This document shows, piece by piece, positions 59,584 to 64,000 of a stretch of DNA of 64,000 bases. Position 1 is the stretch's first letter. Each line of letters begins with the position of its first letter. This DNA comes from Microbacterium sp. SS28. Its GTDB lineage: Bacteria > Actinomycetota > Actinomycetes > Actinomycetales > Microbacteriaceae. A model generated the notes under the pieces. The model did not search any database. It had not been told where the DNA came from and saw nothing but the letters and a program-made list of their open reading frames with translations. Both the position numbers and the translations under genes were made by a program. Location: NCBI RefSeq assembly GCF_022761035.1, contig NZ_JAKWJP010000002.1, positions 558,001 through 622,000 of the forward strand. Direction: 5' to 3'.

Positions 59584-61464
59584 TCAGGACCGGACGCGGG
59601 CTCGCAGCACGTCGATCCGGGCCTGCAGCTGAACGACGGTCGAGTGCGCGACGTCCGGTCCTCCGCACACGCGGCGCAGCTCGGCGTGGACGGCGCCGTG
59701 CTGCTCGCCGGACTGCCGCGCGTAGAGGCCCACGAGGCTGTTGAGCAGCTGCCGCTGCTCTTTGAGCGTGCGGTGCAGGGCCTGCGGCGGCGCGGGGGGC
59801 GCGTCGGCGCCGGGAGCGGCATCCCGAGCCTCTCGGGCCGTGCGGTGCCTGCCCTGCCGCGCCTGCCGCTGCATGAGCAGATCGTGCACGTGCTCGGGCT
59901 CGAGAAGGCCGGGGAGCCCGAGGAACTCCTCCTCCTCGGGCGTGCCGGGCACGGCGAGCTGCCCGAACTCGCGCCCGTCGTACAGGACGCGGTCGAAGTG
60001 CGCCTGTGAACCGAGCGCCTGGTAGGTGAACTCCTCCGTCAGAGCGTCGGAGGCCTTGTCCTCGCGCTCCGCCGCGTCCATGAGGTCTTCTTCGGCGTTC
60101 CAGTCGTCTTCGCCGTCGCTGTCGCGGTCGAGAGCGTGGTCGCGCTGCCGCTCGAGCTCGTTCGCGAGCCCGAGAAGCTGCGGCACGTTCGGCAGGAAGA
60201 CGCTCGCGGTCTCGCCGCGCCGCCGCGCGCGCACGAAGCGCCCGATGGCCTGCGCGAAGAACAGCGGCGTCGAGGCGCTCGTCGCGTAAACGCCGACCGC
60301 GAGTCGCGGCACGTCGACGCCCTCGGACACCATGCGCACCGCGACCATCCAGCGCGAATCGCCCTGCGAGAACGCGTCGATCCGCGAGGACGCCTCGGCC
60401 TCGTCGGACAGCACGACGGTGGGCTGCTCCCCCGTGATGCCCCGCAGGATCTCGGCGTAGGCGCGCGCCGCGGTCTGATCCGTCGCGATGACGAGCCCGC
60501 CGGCGTCCGGCACCTGCGCACGCACCTCGGTCAGGCGCCGGTCCGCCGAGCGGAGCACCGCCGGGATCCAGTCGCCCTCGGGATCGAGCGCCGTCCGCCA
60601 CGCCTGGGACGTGATGTCCTTCGTGTTGTCCTGGCCGAGCTGGGCTTCCATCTCGTCGCCGGTCTTGGTGCGCCAGCGCATCTGCCCCGCGTACACGAGG
60701 AAGATGACGGGACGCACGACGCCGTCCTCGAGCGCGCGCCCGTAGCCGTAGGCGTAGTCGGTCCGCGAGATGCGGATGCCCTTCTCGTCGGGGTGGTACT
60801 CGACGAACGGGATGGGGGCCGTGTCGCTGCGGAACGGCGTGCCCGACAGCAGCAGGCGTCGCGTCGCGCGGTTGTACGCCTCGCGCAGCGCGTCGCCCCA
60901 GCTCAGCGCGTCGCCACCGTGGTGCACCTCGTCGAGGATCACGAGCGTGCGCGCATCCATGACGAGGCGCTGGTGGACGGATGCCTTGACCGCGACCTGC
61001 GCGTACGTGACCGCGACGCCGTGGTAATGCCGGGCGGGTGCCGCGTGGCGGTTGCTGAAGGCCGGATCGAGCCGGATGCCGACGCGGGCGCCCGCGTCCG
61101 CCCACTGCGTCTTGAGGTGCTCGGTCGGGGCGACCACGACGATGCGGTCGATGATGCGGCGGCGCAGCAGCTCGCTCGCGAGGCGCAGGGCGAAGGTCGT
61201 CTTGCCGGCGCCCGGCGTCGCGGCGGCGAGGAAATCGCGCGGCCCGCCGCCGACCCCGTCGGGGCCGTCGAGCCCGAAGTACAGGTCGAGCGCTTCGGCC
61301 TGCCACGCGCGCAGGCGCTGGGCCGTGCCCCACGGCGCGCGCTGCGGGTACGAGGGCGAGAGGTGCTCGGCGGCGAAGCTGCCGAGGTGCGGGCGGTCGT
61401 GGTCGCCGGAATCGAGGCCCGCGATCTCGTCGGGCGCCGTCGCGAGCGATGCGTCGTCGTGCAA
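59584..61464 (-). CDS. Superfamily 2 DEAD/DEAH-type helicase
   Basis: The 626-residue protein has RAWQAEALDLYFG (Q-like motif), AAATPGAGKTTFALRLASEL (Walker A), VILDEVHHGGDALSWGD (DEVH), LLLSGTPFRSD, and in the second domain MVSEGVDVPRLAVGVYATSA and FFAQAIGRFVRARR (motif VI). A C-terminal region of about 170 residues rich in charged residues follows. This is the Res/type-III-like arrangement found in many actinobacterial housekeeping helicases; the substrate is unknown. The TTG at 61464 is chosen because GGAGGGGAGG precedes it closely; an ATG further upstream would need a 26-residue extension without that site. Confidence 0.87.
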   Translation of the reverse strand: MHDDASLATAPDEIAGLDSGDHDRPHLGSFAAEHLSPSYPQRAPWGTAQRLRAWQAEALDLYFGLDGPDGVGGGPRDFLAAATPGAGKTTFALRLASELLRRRIIDRIVVVAPTEHLKTQWADAGARVGIRLDPAFSNRHAAPARHYHGVAVTYAQVAVKASVHQRLVMDARTLVILDEVHHGGDALSWGDALREAYNRATRRLLLSGTPFRSDTAPIPFVEYHPDEKGIRISRTDYAYGYGRALEDGVVRPVIFLVYAGQMRWRTKTGDEMEAQLGQDNTKDITSQAWRTALDPEGDWIPAVLRSADRRLTEVRAQVPDAGGLVIATDQTAARAYAEILRGITGEQPTVVLSDEAEASSRIDAFSQGDSRWMVAVRMVSEGVDVPRLAVGVYATSASTPLFFAQAIGRFVRARRRGETASVFLPNVPQLLGLANELERQRDHALDRDSDGEDDWNAEEDLMDAAEREDKASDALTEEFTYQALGSQAHFDRVLYDGREFGQLAVPGTPEEEEFLGLPGLLEPEHVHDLLMQRQARQGRHRTAREARDAAPGADAPPAPPQALHRTLKEQRQLLNSLVGLYARQSGEQHGAVHAELRRVCGGPDVAHSTVVQLQARIDVLRARVRS

Positions 61465-61593
61465 CCGGCCTCCCCTCCGTTGCGCCCGAAGGCACGAGTG
61501 ACCACGATAGACGAGCCCGACGACACGGGGGTGCATGCGCACGCGGAACGCGGACGTTACCCTGGTTAACGGTCATAAACCGAAGGAGGACGG

Positions 61594-62454
61594 ATGCCGC
61601 ACAGCGACGATCACCGCACCCCGTTCATCGCAAATGCGGAGGCCCACCCGTGGCGGCGCTACGTCGCGATCGGGGATTCGTTCACGGAGGGCGTCGGCGA
61701 CCCCGAGCCGACCGCCCCCAACGGGTTCCGCGGATGGGCGGACCGCACGGCGGAGGTGCTCTCGCAGCAGGTCGACGACTTCGCCTACGCGAACCTCGCG
61801 GTGCGCGGCCGGCTCATCGGCCAGATCGTCGCCGAGCAGGTCGAGCCCGCGCTCGCCCTCGCGCCCGATCTGATCACGTTCTCGGCGGGCGGCAACGACG
61901 TCATCCGCCCCGGCGCCGACCCGGACGCCGTCGCGCAGCAGTTCGAGGACGCCGTCGTGCGCCTCAGCAGCGAGGGCGCGACCCTTGTGGTGTTCACGGC
62001 CATCGACACGAACTTCACACCGGTCTTCCGCGGCATCCGCGGTCGCGTCGCGATCTACAACGAGAACATCCGCGCGATCGCCGACAGGTACGACTGCATC
62101 GTGGCCGATCAATGGGGCCTCCGAGAGGTGCAGGACATGCGCTTCTTCGACGACGACCGTCTGCACTACAACCGACTGGGACATCACGAGGTCGCGCGCA
62201 TGGTGCTGCGCGCGCTCAACGTGCCCAACGACCTCCAGCCGATGCAGCCCGACCCGCTCCCCACGCGCACGTGGCGCGAGGCTCGCGCTGTCGACCTCGT
62301 ATGGGCACGCGAGTACCTCGTCCCGTGGGTGCTGCGGCGGGTGCGGCACCAGTCCTCGGGCGACGCCATCACGGCCAAGCGCCCCGCTCCCCTGCCGATC
62401 ACGACCATCGCACCCGGGCGCGACGACTCCGCTCCCCCGGACGAGCAGGTCTGA
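61594..62454 (+). CDS. SGNH/GDSL-type hydrolase
   Basis: The 286 residues show YVAIGDSFTEGVGDPEPTAP (GDS nucleophile block), NLAVRGRLIG (block II), ITFSAGGNDVIRPG (GGND) and DRLHYNRLGHHEVARMV (catalytic Asp/His). No signal peptide is seen, so the esterase probably acts in the cytoplasm; the substrate is unknown. GAAGGAGG lies 3-5 nt before the ATG. The C-terminal part (about 215-286) is Arg/Pro-rich and not assigned. Confidence 0.9.
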   Translation: MPHSDDHRTPFIANAEAHPWRRYVAIGDSFTEGVGDPEPTAPNGFRGWADRTAEVLSQQVDDFAYANLAVRGRLIGQIVAEQVEPALALAPDLITFSAGGNDVIRPGADPDAVAQQFEDAVVRLSSEGATLVVFTAIDTNFTPVFRGIRGRVAIYNENIRAIADRYDCIVADQWGLREVQDMRFFDDDRLHYNRLGHHEVARMVLRALNVPNDLQPMQPDPLPTRTWREARAVDLVWAREYLVPWVLRRVRHQSSGDAITAKRPAPLPITTIAPGRDDSAPPDEQV

Positions 62455-62477
62455 CCCGCGGCATCCCACGAGCCCTG

Positions 62478-63284
62478 TCAGCGGACGCGGAGCTCCCACA
62501 CGGCGACGGCGGAGGCCGCCGCGACGTTGAGCGAGTCCACGCCGCCCGCCATCGGGATCGTCACGACGGTGTCGGCGACGGCGAGTGCGCCGCGGCTCAG
62601 ACCGTCGCCTTCGGCGCCGAGCAGCAGGGCGACGCGTTCGGGCGCCGACGCCGCGAACTCGTCGAGCGGCACGGCATCGTCGGCGAGCGCGAGCGCCGCG
62701 AGATGGAAGCCGAGTCCGTTCAGGATGCCGCGCGCCTCAGTCCACCTCGGCAGACGCGTCCACGGCACCTGGAAGACGGTCCCCATGCTCACCCGCACGG
62801 ACCGCCGGTACAGCGGATCGGCGCAGCGCTGCGAGACGAGCACGGCGTCGGCGCCGAGCCCCGCCGCGGCGCGGAAGATCGCCCCGACGTTCGTGTGGTC
62901 GACGATGTCCTCCAGGATGACGACCCGCCGCGCTCCCGCAACGACGTCGGCGATCGAGGCGAGCTCGGGGCGGTGCATCGCGGCGAGCGCGCCGCGATGC
63001 ACGACGTACCCCGTGATGCGCTCGGCGACGTCGGAGGACGCCACGTAGACGGGCACGTCGGGCTGCTCCGCGAGGATCGGCGCGAGGTCGTCGAGCCACT
63101 TCTCCTGCACGAGGACCGACCGGGGCCGGTGCCCCGCGGCGATCGCCCGCGCGATGACCTTGGCCGACTCGGCCATGTAGAGGCCGCCCTCGGGCTCGAG
63201 GACGCGGCGCAGCGCGACATCCGTCAGATCCCGATAGTCGGCGAGCCGCTCGTCGTCGGCCGAATCGACAGGGATGACACGCAT
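62478..63284 (-). CDS. SpoU/TrmH-family RNA 2'-O-methyltransferase
   Basis: The 268 residues have an N-terminal substrate-binding domain (YMAESAKVIARAIAAGHRPR, VYVASSDVAERITG) and a C-terminal SPOUT domain with LEDIVDHTNVGAIFRAAAGL (motif 1), ALLLGAEGDGLS (motif 2) and SLNVAAASAVAVWE (motif 3). It methylates the ribose of a rRNA or tRNA nucleotide; the exact site cannot be told. The ATG at 63284 gives the standard start MRVIPVDSADDERL. It is convergent with the SGNH gene. Confidence 0.9.
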   Translation of the reverse strand: MRVIPVDSADDERLADYRDLTDVALRRVLEPEGGLYMAESAKVIARAIAAGHRPRSVLVQEKWLDDLAPILAEQPDVPVYVASSDVAERITGYVVHRGALAAMHRPELASIADVVAGARRVVILEDIVDHTNVGAIFRAAAGLGADAVLVSQRCADPLYRRSVRVSMGTVFQVPWTRLPRWTEARGILNGLGFHLAALALADDAVPLDEFAASAPERVALLLGAEGDGLSRGALAVADTVVTIPMAGGVDSLNVAAASAVAVWELRVR

Positions 63285-63359
63285 CCGTCCACCTTCCCAT
63301 GCGCATCTCGTAACACGCCCGAAAACCGGCGGGCGTACTCTCGGACGCGAAAGGGAGCC

Positions 63360-64000
63360 ATGACGATCGTGACCGGGTTCGACGCGCAGACGACGGACTC
63401 CCTCGCGCGCGCCGTCGACGCCCTCGCCGGACGCCGCGTCGCGATCCTCACGGGTGCGGGCGTCTCGACCGATTCCGGCATCCCGGACTATCGCGGCCGC
63501 GGTGCGCCCGTGCGCACCCCCATGACCGCCGACCGCTTCCTCTCGAGCGAAGAGGCCCGCCGGCGGTACTGGGTCGGCAGCCACCTGGGCTGGAAGGCGT
63601 TCGCGTCGGCCGCTCCCAACGATGGGCACCTCGCGCTCGCGCGACTCGAGGGCTCCGGCGTCGCGACGGGCGTCGTGACGCAGAACGTCGACGGACTGCA
63701 CGTGCGTGCGGGCAGCCGCCGCGTCGTGGAGCTGCACGGCACGATGCGGCGCGTCTTCTGCACGCACTGCGGCCAGGTCTTCGACCGCCGCGACCTCGCC
63801 GAGCGCGTCGAGCGCGACAACCCCTGGATCGCGGTCCCCGCGAACGTCAAGCTCGGCCCCGACGGCGACGTGCTGCCCGAGAGCACCGACGGCTTCCTCG
63901 TGCCGGAGTGCAGCGTGTGCGCCGGCATGCTCAAGCCCGACGTCGTCTTCTTCGGCGAGTTCATCCCCGCCGAGAAGTTCCGCGAGGCCGAGCAGCTCGT
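63360..64000 (+). CDS. Sir2-family NAD-dependent protein deacylase (cut by window edge)
   Basis: The 213 residues present show VAILTGAGVSTDSGIPDYRG (NAD site), VVTQNVDGLHVRAGS, VVELHGTMRRVFC (catalytic His), zinc Cys pairs CTHC and CSVC, and LKPDVVFFGEFIPAE. The enzyme removes acyl groups from lysines with NAD. The ATG follows AAAGGGAG at 3-4 nt and a TACTCT -10-like box about 20 nt further up. The C-terminal end lies outside the window. Confidence 0.93.
   Translation, partial: MTIVTGFDAQTTDSLARAVDALAGRRVAILTGAGVSTDSGIPDYRGRGAPVRTPMTADRFLSSEEARRRYWVGSHLGWKAFASAAPNDGHLALARLEGSGVATGVVTQNVDGLHVRAGSRRVVELHGTMRRVFCTHCGQVFDRRDLAERVERDNPWIAVPANVKLGPDGDVLPESTDGFLVPECSVCAGMLKPDVVFFGEFIPAEKFREAEQL

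Overview
The window is high-GC DNA (about 70%) with strong G/C at third codon positions. It looks like the chromosome of an actinobacterium of the family Microbacteriaceae, most likely Microbacterium or a close relative. The gene order coaD, DUF177, rpmF, rnc, mutM, smc, ftsY, ffh, rpsP, KH protein, rimM, trmD is typical of the phylum, as are the DUF3515 and DUF4349 lipoproteins or membrane proteins and the many TAGNNT -10 boxes placed 6-7 nt before a start codon (probable leaderless mRNAs). This assignment is inferred from gene content and sequence style; no database was searched.

Layout. 1-4.9 kb: trehalose synthesis from glycogen, treX-treY-treZ (minus strand; treZ runs off the left edge). 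5-6.5 kb: pyruvate kinase. 6.6-19 kb: an assimilatory nitrate island containing nirB, nirD, a siroheme synthase, a HemD/winged-helix fusion, a NarK transporter, and one 1373-residue nitrate reductase carrying its own NADPH-flavin reductase. These genes surround a stranded trmD, and three of their promoters share one spaced motif. 19-25 kb: rimM, KH protein, rpsP and ffh on the minus strand, interrupted by a glutamate-cysteine-ligase-like gene and by a DUF559 nuclease gene bracketed by two 69-nt hairpin repeats. 24.6-27.4 kb: a TetR-VOC fusion regulator divergent from lipB-lipA, with a palindromic operator between them. 27.5-34.6 kb: a DUF2004-like protein, ftsY, three tandem lipoproteins and smc. 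34.7-39.7 kb: a plus-strand insert with a 34-residue leader ORF, a tandem GNAT pair and a membrane-anchored GH5 glycosidase.

39.7-55 kb: mutM-rnc-rpmF-DUF177-coaD-recG on the minus strand, rsmD, a serine hydrolase, thiL, DUF3515, then a cell-envelope and leucine block (ddl, gpsA, plsC, murA, leuD, leuC). 55-64 kb: terC behind a probable manganese riboswitch, an ECF sigma factor with a DUF4349 membrane partner, tRNA-Leu(GAG), a ferritin-VIT1 fusion, a DEAD/DEAH-type helicase, an SGNH hydrolase, an rRNA/tRNA 2'-O-methyltransferase of the SpoU family, and a Sir2 deacylase cut by the right edge.

The main theme is a conserved minus-strand backbone (coaD to trmD) that has been opened at several joints by mostly plus-strand cassettes (nitrate assimilation, lipB-lipA, GNAT/GH5, nuclease with hairpins). 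The most novel-looking items are the nuclease with its paired hairpins, the nitrate promoter motif shared with invariant spacing, and the TetR-VOC regulator with its operator.
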